Of a stretch of 60,014 bases of DNA, positions 53,698-60,014 are shown one piece after another (the first letter of the stretch is position 1; every line of letters begins with the position of its first letter). Origin of the DNA: an uncultured Opitutia bacterium (GTDB lineage Bacteria > Verrucomicrobiota > Verrucomicrobiia > Opitutales > Opitutaceae); contig CAIRCN010000051.1 in NCBI GenBank assembly GCA_903877135.1, positions 1 through 60,014 on the forward strand, written 5' to 3'. A program made the translations under genes and the position numbers. The notes under the pieces were generated by a model. It was given only the letters and a program-made list of their open reading frames with translations. It did no database searches and was not told where the DNA came from.

Positions 53698-55407
53698 TCA
53701 GGTGGCGGCGGGCGCTGCGGAGTGACGCAGGAGGCGCAAACCGTTCAGACAGACCAGCGCCGTGCTGCCCACGAGCGCTAGCATGCCGAGGGGCAGAGTC
53801 ACGTGACCCGTCAGCGCGGCAACGACCAGCCCGACCGTCACGCCCAGGGCAAATGTGAAATTTTGCGCGACCACGCGGTGGGCCCGCCGGCTGATTTCGA
53901 TGGCGAAAGGTATGCTCCTCAACTCGCCGTTCAGCATGGCGACGCCGGCCGTCTCCCTAGCACCATCGGTGCCGTCAGCGCCAAGCGCAAGGCCGAGATC
54001 GGCGGCAGCAAGCGCCGGTGCATCAAGGCCGCCGTTTCCCACCATGGCCACCGGGCCGAGGGCCAGGAGGGCGCGGATCACACGAACCTTGTCCTCGGGC
54101 ATCAACTGCGCGTGCACTTCGTCAACGCCGGTTTCGCGCGCGATTACCTCGGCGACCCGATGATGATCCCCAGTGAGGAGCACGGTGCGTTTCACGCCCA
54201 ACTGGCGGAGACGCGTGATCACGGCTGCCGCTCCTGGGCGCAAACCGTCGGCCAAGGCGATTACGCCGAGCATGCGGGCCTGATCCCCGCCCGCGGTGAT
54301 CTCGCCCACAAGCACACAGGTCTTGCCGGCATCCTGCAGCGCCGCCAGCCAGCCCTCGGTTTCGGCCAGACCGCAGCAGTGGAGCAGTTTAAAATAGGCG
54401 ATGCTTCCCACGGCAATGCGCCGATGGTTCACGGTCGCTGCGACACTCTTCCCGGAAACCGATTGAAACTCGGTACACTCCAACTGGCCGAGCCGGCGCT
54501 CCCGGGCCGCTTTGGCAATGGCGCGGGCCAGCGGATGCCCTGAGGGTGCCTCGACAGCCGCCGCCACGCGCAACAGGTCGAGTGACTCGCCGGTCGGCTG
54601 CCACAGAAAGGCGCTGTGCCCGCCGGAGGCGATGATGTCTGTGACCTGCGGCTCACCACGGGTGAGCGTGCCGGTCTGGTTGAAGGCCAGCACCTGGACC
54701 GTGGTCAAGCGCTCAAGTTGAGCGCCGCCCTTGATGAGAATCCCGCGCCGGGCTGCGCCGCCGAGCGCCGCGAGATTCGCGACGGTCGTGCCGAGGATGA
54801 CTGCGCAGGGCGACGCGACCACCATCACGGTTATGGCGCGGTAGAAAACTTCGTGTAACGCTTGGTGAAGGCCGAGCCATGGCACGAAAATCAACGCCGC
54901 CGTGAGTATGAGGACAGCAAAGATGTAAGGTTGCTCTGACTTTTCCAACAGGCGCTGGATGTCGGTCTTTTCGCCGTGCGCCGGCTGCGACTTTCCGAGC
55001 GGGCCGATGGCCCTGTGGGCGCGGTTGATCGCCCAGTCCTGCAGAACGTTGGAGAGCGAGAGCAAAAACAGGCCCCATGCGCCCTCGAAAGGCACGCCGA
55101 CAAAAGCGGCGCCGATCGCCGCCAGCACGACGAGCAAGTCCACATTGACCGTGCGTTGGCGCAGCGACCGCCAGCTCGCACGCACGCCGAAGTAACCGCC
55201 GGTCAGGTAGGCCAGAAAGCAACTGGTGGCACTGATTGCCGGCAGCGGGGGCAGGGCATGCGCCGCGCCCCAGCCCAGCACCAGGAAAACCAGCGTCGCG
55301 CTGGCGCATACGACTTCGGTCTGTTTGTGCAGCAGCCAATCATGCCAGTCCGCGGGAATGGCCGTGCGGTCGGCCGCAAATGGGGTTTCTGGCTCACCGA
55401 TGGTCAT
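53698..55407 (-). CDS. P1B-type ATPase-like protein with catalytic residues lost
   Basis: 569 residues. Overall architecture follows heavy-metal P-type ATPases: TMs at about 34-75 and 90-120, the ion-site SPC motif (199-201, as in P1B-4 pumps), a nucleotide-binding SGHPLARAIA (H291-P292), LLTGDHH (412-414) and two final TMs. However, the phosphorylation motif DKTGT is N243-Q-T-G-T, GDGxND is G-N458-G-G-L-D462, and the actuator domain with its TGE loop (normally about 100 residues after TM4) is reduced to a short linker at 131-160. The frame is intact. By family knowledge it cannot form the phospho-Asp intermediate. It may be a sensor, scaffold or passive channel in the two-component operon. 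Confidence 0.88.
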   Translation of the reverse strand: MTIGEPETPFAADRTAIPADWHDWLLHKQTEVVCASATLVFLVLGWGAAHALPPLPAISATSCFLAYLTGGYFGVRASWRSLRQRTVNVDLLVVLAAIGAAFVGVPFEGAWGLFLLSLSNVLQDWAINRAHRAIGPLGKSQPAHGEKTDIQRLLEKSEQPYIFAVLILTAALIFVPWLGLHQALHEVFYRAITVMVVASPCAVILGTTVANLAALGGAARRGILIKGGAQLERLTTVQVLAFNQTGTLTRGEPQVTDIIASGGHSAFLWQPTGESLDLLRVAAAVEAPSGHPLARAIAKAARERRLGQLECTEFQSVSGKSVAATVNHRRIAVGSIAYFKLLHCCGLAETEGWLAALQDAGKTCVLVGEITAGGDQARMLGVIALADGLRPGAAAVITRLRQLGVKRTVLLTGDHHRVAEVIARETGVDEVHAQLMPEDKVRVIRALLALGPVAMVGNGGLDAPALAAADLGLALGADGTDGARETAGVAMLNGELRSIPFAIEISRRAHRVVAQNFTFALGVTVGLVVAALTGHVTLPLGMLALVGSTALVCLNGLRLLRHSAAPAAT

Positions 55408-55498
55408 CAGCTTTTTTGGATTCGGAAGGCGCCGAAGGCGGGGAGGCGGAGGAGGGAACTCGGCGAAGGCAGTCGCACTTCTACCGAACCACCGCGGG

Positions 55499-56035
55499 CT
55501 AATCGTTGTCGTCTTTGCGTTGCTTCTTGGGTTCAGGAGAAGCCGCTCCGCTGGATGAGTCAGTGTTATTGGCCGCTGAAATTATCGCCCCTGCACCTTG
55601 GCCGTAAACGAGCTGACCGCCGTTGTGCCCGGTCTCAATCACACACCAGGAGGCCGCGAGCGCCCCGGCCGCCGCCGCGATGCCGAGAGCGCGCGCCGCG
55701 GCCGGCCGGCGCGAGGCGACGACGGTGCCGGAGGCGAGCAGGGCCGCAAAGACGGCGGCGATTTGGGTGCGCTCGGCCCAGCCCTCATGGCGTTCGAGTA
55801 GCTGTGCGATGGCTGGTGTCGCCTTGAATCGACTGTTGCCGCTCTCGCCGCTCTGTGCCGCCACGGCTGCGCCGAAGGCGCCCAGCACAAGAAGCGCGGC
55901 GGCGATGCCGGGCAGCCCCCAGCGCGGTCGGCAGGCCGCAATCATGGCGACGACAGCACCGAGCAAGAGCAGCACGATAGGAAAATGCACCACCGCGGGA
56001 TGCAGGGGTTTGGGCAGGGAAAAGAGCGCGAGCAT
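55499..56035 (-). CDS. DUF2231-like membrane protein
   Basis: 178 residues. It starts MLALFSLPKPLHPAVVHFPIVLLLLG, the hallmark HPxxVHFP of DUF2231. About four TM helices follow (12-32, 42-60, 88-106 and 113-132), with ETGHNGGQLVYGQGAG after the last and a charged C-terminal tail (KKQRKDDND). Conserved His residues in membrane positions are reminiscent of heme- or metal-binding membrane proteins, but the function is unknown. It is the first gene of the operon with the P-type-ATPase-like protein (91 bases downstream) and the two-component pair. A copy of the bipartite motif lies about 175 bases upstream. Confidence 0.82.
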   Translation of the reverse strand: MLALFSLPKPLHPAVVHFPIVLLLLGAVVAMIAACRPRWGLPGIAAALLVLGAFGAAVAAQSGESGNSRFKATPAIAQLLERHEGWAERTQIAAVFAALLASGTVVASRRPAAARALGIAAAAGALAASWCVIETGHNGGQLVYGQGAGAIISAANNTDSSSGAASPEPKKQRKDDND

Positions 56036-56209
56036 GGGACGGCGGCTGCGAAGCAGGACGGGCGCGGGGCGAATTCCGGTCAGGCCACCGGCGCGGCTGA
56101 AGGCCGAAAGGCAACGTGGTGCCGGAGGCAGGGGATAAACCGCCCGGCGGCGGTCAGGACGCCGTCGATAATGTGGAATGCCATACGCCGGCAGACTAGA
56201 ACTTCCCGG

Positions 56210-56246
56210 GTTAGAAACCGACCTGCGCCAGATTAGATTTTTCTAA
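56210..56246 (-). promoter_or_regulatory. Bipartite operator-like motif, copy 2
   Basis: GTTAGAAACCG (56210-56220), an 11-base spacer, then ATTAGATTTTTCTAA (56232-56246). It differs from copy 1 at a single position within the two blocks, with the same orientation and spacing. It lies upstream of the minus-strand operon DUF2231 / P-type-ATPase-like / regulator / kinase. Shared presence before two neighbouring operons suggests a common regulator. Confidence 0.6.
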
Positions 56247-56319
56247 GGAAACGCTGATTAAGTCCCACGGTCTTCGATTAATTGCAGACGGCGAGCAGGG
56301 ATTAGCCAAACAGCCTGGC

Positions 56320-56565
56320 ATGAACCAGCAGACCAGTTATGCCCAGGCCGAGTTTGCGGGGCAGAAGAAGCGCACCCGGCGCGAGCAGTTTCCCGCGCGC
56401 ATGGCGGCAGTCCTCCCGTGGGCCAAGCTGCTGACCGTCATCGTGCCGTATTAGCCCAAGGGGGCGCGCGGCCGCCCGCCCCTTGGGCGGGAGCGGAGGC
56501 GGCGGGCCTATGGCCTCCAGCAATGGGAGGGCCTGGCCGACGAAGCCCTCGCAGATGCCCTCTAA
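56320..56565 (+). pseudogene. IS5-type transposase N-terminal remnant
   Basis: Conceptual translation from the ATG gives MNQQTSYAQAEFAGQKKRTR and a segment ending LLTVIVPY, then an in-frame TAG (56452-56454), then PKGARGRPPLG, LQQWEGLADEALADAL and TAA. This is the N-terminal domain of IS5-group transposases (relatives read EPHYPKGGRGR and FLQQWYGLSDEA). The nonsense codon, the loss of part of the segment after RPPLG and the missing catalytic half make it a dead fragment. No terminal repeats of the original IS are identifiable. Confidence 0.85.
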
Positions 56566-56626
56566 GATGACATGAAGCCGACAGGTTGGTGGTTTTCCGC
56601 CGCCTGTCGGCTTCATGTCATCTTAG
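56562..56626. repeat. Perfect 24-bp-stem palindrome
   Basis: Positions 56562-56585 are the exact reverse complement of 56603-56626 (the arm begins CTAAGATGACATG). The 17-base loop contains a further GGTGG / CCGCC pairing around TTTT. It begins inside the last codons of the IS5-type remnant. Possible origins are a folded insertion-sequence end, a foldback from an inverted duplication, or a terminator-like hairpin. Confidence 0.9.
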
Positions 56627-56661
56627 GTGCCTTTCCGCGCTACAGAACATTTCAAAATAGC

Positions 56662-56911
56662 CTATGGGTCAAGCCTGCCGGTGGGCAGATAGCCCTCACG
56701 CAAGACGAGAGGTTGGTCGAGCATCGCTTGCACAAAAAAGTCAACACTTGGCGCCGACCAGCAAGTTGGTGGTGCAGGTGTCGAATGGCAGCCCGCGAAA
56801 GAGCGGTTCGCAAGTCTGCGGTCCGGTAACGAAATTCTGATCGAACCGGCCGGTGGGCAGCTTGAGCCCAAACTGCAGGCTGAAATTTTGGTAGTGGGCG
56901 ATCAACCGCAT
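56662..56911 (-). pseudogene. Frameshifted fragment of a porin-like beta-barrel protein
   Basis: Read on the minus strand, the first part gives HYQNFSLQFGLKLPTGRF then DQNFVTGPQ and CTTNLLVGAK, ending in TGA. One base later in another frame it continues VDFFVQAMLDQPLVLREGYL then PTGRLDP and stops. Together this reads like the GLKLPTG strand repeats of a predicted outer-membrane transporter family common in Gram-negative bacteria with large genomes. The start, most of the barrel and the frame are lost. It probably decayed alongside the adjacent insertion-sequence remnant. Confidence 0.6.
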
Positions 56912-57022
56912 ATGGCGGAGTCTGCTAGCGCGGGAAGTGGAGAGGTCTGTGTCGCCCGAGGCGATGGTGGTGTGGAATCGGGTTCCCTTGCCCGCGGTGG
57001 TGTGCTCAGTGGTGGTGATCGC

Positions 57023-58516
57023 ATGAGTGCCCTTTCGCCCGAGCCGTCTGTTAGTCTCGCCGAGCTTTTCGCTCGCGCCAATGCGCTGCGGGAGCAGGGC
57101 CGTTGGGATGAGGCGGTGGCGGCGTTCCGGGCGGTGCTGGCCCGCGCCCCGGCGCAGGCGGAGGCGCTTCTGAACCTCGGATTGGTGCTCGAAAAGCTGG
57201 GACAGTTCGAGGAGGCGGAGGCGACGTACCGGAGTGCGCTGGCTGCGCAGCCGGAACGGCCGGAGGCGTATTTCAACCTAAGCAACGTGCTGCTCCGGCG
57301 CGGCCGCCCGGCCGAGTCGGTGGCGGCACTCGAGCGTGCCCTTGCTCTGCGGCCCGATTTTCCTGAGGCGCTCGTCAATCTCGGCAATTTCCTGCGCGTG
57401 AGCCAGCAGCTCGATGCATCCGAGGCCGCCTATGCGCGGGCACTGGCGTTGCGACCCGACTATGCCGAGGCGTGGGTCAACCTCGGCAACGTGTTTCGGG
57501 CGCGCAACGACATGCCGCGTGCCTTTGCCGCCTACGAGCGCGCACTGGCGTTGCATCCCACCCTGGCCCAGGCGCACCTGAACCAGGGGCTGGCGTATCT
57601 CGTCACGGGCGAGCTGCTGCGCGGCTGGCAGAAGGCGGAGTATCGCGGCGACGTGCCGGGCACCACGCCCACGCGCCGGCTGCCTGCGCCGCGTTGGCGG
57701 GGCGACGAACCGTTCGCGGGCCGGACGATTTTGCTGCACGCCGAACAGGGGCTGGGCGACACGCTGCAATTCGTCCGCTACGTGCCGATGGTGGCGGCGC
57801 TCGGGGCGACGGTGCTGCTGGAGGTGCAGCCGGCGCTGCGCACGCTGCTAGCGGGATATCCGGGTGCCGCGGCGGTGTTGGCGCACGGGGAGGCGCTGCC
57901 GGCGTTCGACTACGAGTGCCCGTTGCTCAGTCTTCCGCTGGCGTTCGGCACCGAGCTGGCGACCGCGCCGGCGGCGACGCCCTACGTTCACCCACCGGCG
58001 GCGCATGCCTCCCGCTGGCGGGATTGGGCGGCGCGCATTCTGCCGCCGCGCGTCGGCGTAGTCTGGGCCGGCAATCCGGGTCATCCCAACGACGCGAACC
58101 GTTCGATTCCGCTGGAACTGTTTCGGACGGTGCTGGCCGATTTCGCGGCGGCGCGGTTTGTGTGCCTGCAAAAGGAGATTGCCGAGCGCGACGCTGCGGC
58201 GATGCGCGCGTGCCAAAACCTTCTCCTGCGAGCGCCGGAGTTGGTGGACTTCGCCGACACCGCCGGGTTGGTGGCACAACTGGATTTGGTGATTGCGGTG
58301 GACTCGGCGGTCGCGCATCTCGCCGGGGCGATGGGCCGGCCAGTGTGGTTGCTGGTGCCGTTTTCGCCTGACTGGCGCTGGCTGCTGGGGCGCACGGACT
58401 CACCGTGGTATTCGGCGACGCGGTTGTTCCGCCAGCCGCGTTTGGGCGACTGGCAGACGGTGCTGACGAATGTGCGCAGCGAGCTACAGCAACGTTACGG
58501 TCCGGTGTTGGGCTGA
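57023..58516 (+). CDS. TPR protein with C-terminal glycosyltransferase-9-like domain
   Basis: 497 residues. Residues about 10-245 contain six or so tetratricopeptide repeats (for example EALLNLGLVLEKLGQFEEAE, PEAYFNLSNVLLRRGRPAES and AEAWVNLGNVFRARND). The C-terminal part (about 260-490) is heptosyltransferase-like: RTILLHAEQGLGDTLQFVRY, VGVVWAGNPGHPNDANRSIPL, FADTAGLVAQLDLVIAVDSAVAHLAGAMG and VWLLVPFSPDWRWLLGR. Such fusions occur in glycoprotein or flagellin glycosylation and surface glycan synthesis. The acceptor here is unknown. The start at 57023 follows GGTGGTGA; the frame extends 45 codons upstream without homology. Confidence 0.9.
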   Translation: MSALSPEPSVSLAELFARANALREQGRWDEAVAAFRAVLARAPAQAEALLNLGLVLEKLGQFEEAEATYRSALAAQPERPEAYFNLSNVLLRRGRPAESVAALERALALRPDFPEALVNLGNFLRVSQQLDASEAAYARALALRPDYAEAWVNLGNVFRARNDMPRAFAAYERALALHPTLAQAHLNQGLAYLVTGELLRGWQKAEYRGDVPGTTPTRRLPAPRWRGDEPFAGRTILLHAEQGLGDTLQFVRYVPMVAALGATVLLEVQPALRTLLAGYPGAAAVLAHGEALPAFDYECPLLSLPLAFGTELATAPAATPYVHPPAAHASRWRDWAARILPPRVGVVWAGNPGHPNDANRSIPLELFRTVLADFAAARFVCLQKEIAERDAAAMRACQNLLLRAPELVDFADTAGLVAQLDLVIAVDSAVAHLAGAMGRPVWLLVPFSPDWRWLLGRTDSPWYSATRLFRQPRLGDWQTVLTNVRSELQQRYGPVLG

Positions 58517-58590
58517 GTCGGCATAAAGTTAATCCTGTCAGGTTAAGAAATTTCGTCGTACTTTCGAGTGTCGCAGCCATCTTACCTTCG

Positions 58591-59475
58591 ATGTCTGGAC
58601 CGTCACGCTTTGCCTTCACCGCGATGGGCTCGGAGTGCGTGCTCTATCTCCATGACACGGACGCTATGACGGCGCAAGCAGCCGAGGAAGAGGTTCTCCG
58701 GATTGAACACCGCTATTCCCGCTACCTTGAGGAAAGCGTGCTCACGCAGATTAATCGTGCCGCAGCCGAGGGCCAGCCAATTGAGGTCGACGCCGAAACC
58801 GCCGCGCTTATCGACTATGCCTTTGCGTGCTATCGCAAGAGCAACGGATTGTTCGATATTACCACGGGTATCATGCGCCGCGCGTGGGATTTCTCTTCTG
58901 GGCGCGCACCCGCTCCAACAGCGATCGAGCGGTGGCTGCCATTTGTCGGACTCGACAAGATACGTTGGGAGCCGCCGCGACTTTCATTTCCACTTGCGGG
59001 AGTCGAAATTGATTTGGGCGGGATTGGCAAAGAATATGCCGCGGACCGAGCGGCGGCGGTCTGCGTCGAAGCGGGTGTGGTCCACGGGCTGGTGGATCTC
59101 GGGGGGGATATTCGTGCCATTGGTCCGCGACCCGATGGCACGGCCTGGCCCGTCCATATCCGTGATCCACGGGCGGCTGGACAGGCAATTGCGGTCATTC
59201 CGCTCGATAGTGGTGGGCTGGCGACAAGCGGCGATTATGAACGCTGTGTTTTCATCGACGGCCAGCGCCACAGTCACATCTTGGATCCACACACCGGTCG
59301 GTCGGTGCGAGGTCTTGCCGGCGTCAGCGTCGTGGGTGAGACGTGCCTTCTCGCCGGGAGTATTTCGACGATCGCCATGCTCAAGGGCCCAGCCGGTGCG
59401 GCGTGGCTAGCCGCACTCGGAGTGGGCTGCGTGTGGGTTGATTCCGACGGCCGTAAGGGCGGTTCACTGCTCTGA
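58591..59475 (+). CDS. apbE: FAD:protein FMN transferase (ApbE family)
   Basis: 294 residues. ApbE enzymes attach FMN to a Thr or Ser of periplasmic or membrane redox proteins. The family blocks are present: FTAMGSECVLYL at the start, RIEHRYSRYLEESVLTQIN, the FDITTGIMRRAWDF segment, EIDLGGIGKEYAADRAA, HGLVDLGGDIRAIG, GLATSGDYER and HSHILDPHTGR, with the metal-site Asp in the GSIST-containing C-terminal part. No lipobox is visible from the chosen start. An ApbE commonly accompanies DUF4266/TlpA/DUF3570 genes, which here lie 7 kb away. Its flavinylated target is not seen in the window. Confidence 0.93.
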   Translation: MSGPSRFAFTAMGSECVLYLHDTDAMTAQAAEEEVLRIEHRYSRYLEESVLTQINRAAAEGQPIEVDAETAALIDYAFACYRKSNGLFDITTGIMRRAWDFSSGRAPAPTAIERWLPFVGLDKIRWEPPRLSFPLAGVEIDLGGIGKEYAADRAAAVCVEAGVVHGLVDLGGDIRAIGPRPDGTAWPVHIRDPRAAGQAIAVIPLDSGGLATSGDYERCVFIDGQRHSHILDPHTGRSVRGLAGVSVVGETCLLAGSISTIAMLKGPAGAAWLAALGVGCVWVDSDGRKGGSLL

Positions 59476-59490
59476 CCGGCCGGGGTTTTC

Positions 59491-59940
59491 CTAAGCGAGC
59501 AAATCGAGAATCGACCCGGCACTGCTTGTGTTGGATGCAGTTGGGCTTGAGGAGCCAGTTGAACTATCCAGCGCTGCCAGCAAGTTGCTGGTCTGCGTCA
59601 CCGATTGTGCACCAGCGACGCTGCCGCCATGATGATGGCCCCGCAGCTGTTTCATCATCGTAGTCATGCCGTTCACAAAATCCTGTTTGGACACGCTTCC
59701 CGTGCCGTTCGGATCTAGTTTGCTCCAGACGGCGTCGGCACCTGCGGCCTGAAAGGAGCCGGGCGGATTCATGTTCTGAAACGCCTGCTCGAACTGACTC
59801 TTGGTTATCGTGCCCGATCCGGTCGTGTCGATCTGGTCAAACAGGTTCGACATCTTTGTGGATGGTGACATCGGCGGACTTGCACTCGACCAAATTTGGG
59901 CAGCATTGGCTGAGCCTGAATTTGAAATGGGTATGCTCAT
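59491..59940 (-). CDS. EF-hand calcium-binding protein
   Basis: 149 residues with two EF-hand loops, FDQIDTTGSGTITKSQFEQAF (about 35-55) and WSKLDPNGTGSVSKQDFVNG (about 70-90), both with acidic first and last positions. The flanking N- and C-terminal parts are Ser/Thr/Ala-rich and low complexity; a GHHHGG cluster follows the second hand. No signal peptide is seen. The chosen ATG at 59940 gives MSIPISNSG; an ORF start further upstream adds 14 weak residues. It is convergent with the ApbE gene, 15 bases apart. It probably binds Ca2+; the role is unknown. Confidence 0.83.
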   Translation of the reverse strand: MSIPISNSGSANAAQIWSSASPPMSPSTKMSNLFDQIDTTGSGTITKSQFEQAFQNMNPPGSFQAAGADAVWSKLDPNGTGSVSKQDFVNGMTTMMKQLRGHHHGGSVAGAQSVTQTSNLLAALDSSTGSSSPTASNTSSAGSILDLLA

Positions 59941-60014
59941 ATTGTTGGGGTTGAATATGACCGCGCAATTGCTTATCGGCACCCAGTTGATAATCTTAAG
60001 AAAATAGTCATCAA

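Noticed and set aside
54589-54600. TGES in the P-type-ATPase-like protein (residues 272-275), which could be taken for the actuator loop
   Set aside because: It lies after the phosphorylation motif, inside the nucleotide-binding domain, so it cannot be the actuator TGE; coincidence.

Overview
The window comes from a GC-rich bacterial chromosome and reads most like Verrucomicrobiota, probably Opitutaceae. This is inferred from protein character (a long Ig-repeat exported protein with a lineage-typical N-terminus, a sufC-sufB-sufD-sufT order, a DUF4266/TlpA/DUF3570 cluster, a CII-like DNA-binding protein). There is no rRNA or tRNA here to settle it. Layout: (1) 0-0.5 kb holds the end of a broken IS4-type transposase. 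(2) 0.6-19.4 kb is one minus-strand run of 12 tightly packed genes. From promoter side to end these are an HTH regulator, a REC-PP2C phosphatase, an anti-sigma-type ATPase, a STAS protein, a CheA-REC hybrid, three chemoreceptors, CheW, CheB, CheR and a very large hybrid histidine kinase. It is a complete chemosensory pathway joined to a partner-switching module. The receptors carry a heme-type sensor plus zinc-binding CZB domain, or C-terminal hemerythrin domains, so oxygen, NO or redox state are likely inputs. (3) 20-30.4 kb holds housekeeping and assorted genes: a methyltransferase, sucC-sucD, a CII-like regulator, a hybrid kinase overlapping hemH, a pilin-like protein, and two secreted proteins of which one resembles a phage tail-tube fold. 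(4) 30.5-38.9 kb is carbohydrate-related: alpha-L-rhamnosidase, mannose-1-phosphate guanylyltransferase, and a sugar ABC ATPase/permease/oxidoreductase/ThuA operon without a binding protein. (5) 38.9-43.1 kb is the suf Fe-S cluster operon. (6) 43.35-46.09 kb is a complete 2,734-bp IS1595-family element with 23-bp perfect inverted ends and an 8-bp target duplication. It carries a passenger P-loop ATPase with a PD-(D/E)XK-like C-terminus, preceded by hairpins at an exact 54-bp period. It landed on the stop codon of the 1,169-residue Ig-repeat protein without breaking it. (7) 49.6-56.3 kb has two minus-strand operons: DUF3570-TlpA-DUF4266, and DUF2231 / P-type-ATPase-like / response regulator / histidine kinase. 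Both are preceded by the same bipartite motif with identical spacing. The P-type-ATPase-like protein has lost both catalytic aspartates and the actuator domain, so it looks like a pseudo-enzyme. (8) 56.3-56.9 kb is a gene graveyard: an IS5-type remnant, a perfect 24-bp-stem palindrome and a frameshifted porin-like remnant. (9) 57-60 kb holds a TPR-glycosyltransferase, an ApbE-type flavin transferase and an EF-hand protein. The most novel-looking items are the passenger ATPase-nuclease with its hairpin array, and the pseudo-P-type ATPase in a two-component operon with a shared operator-like site.
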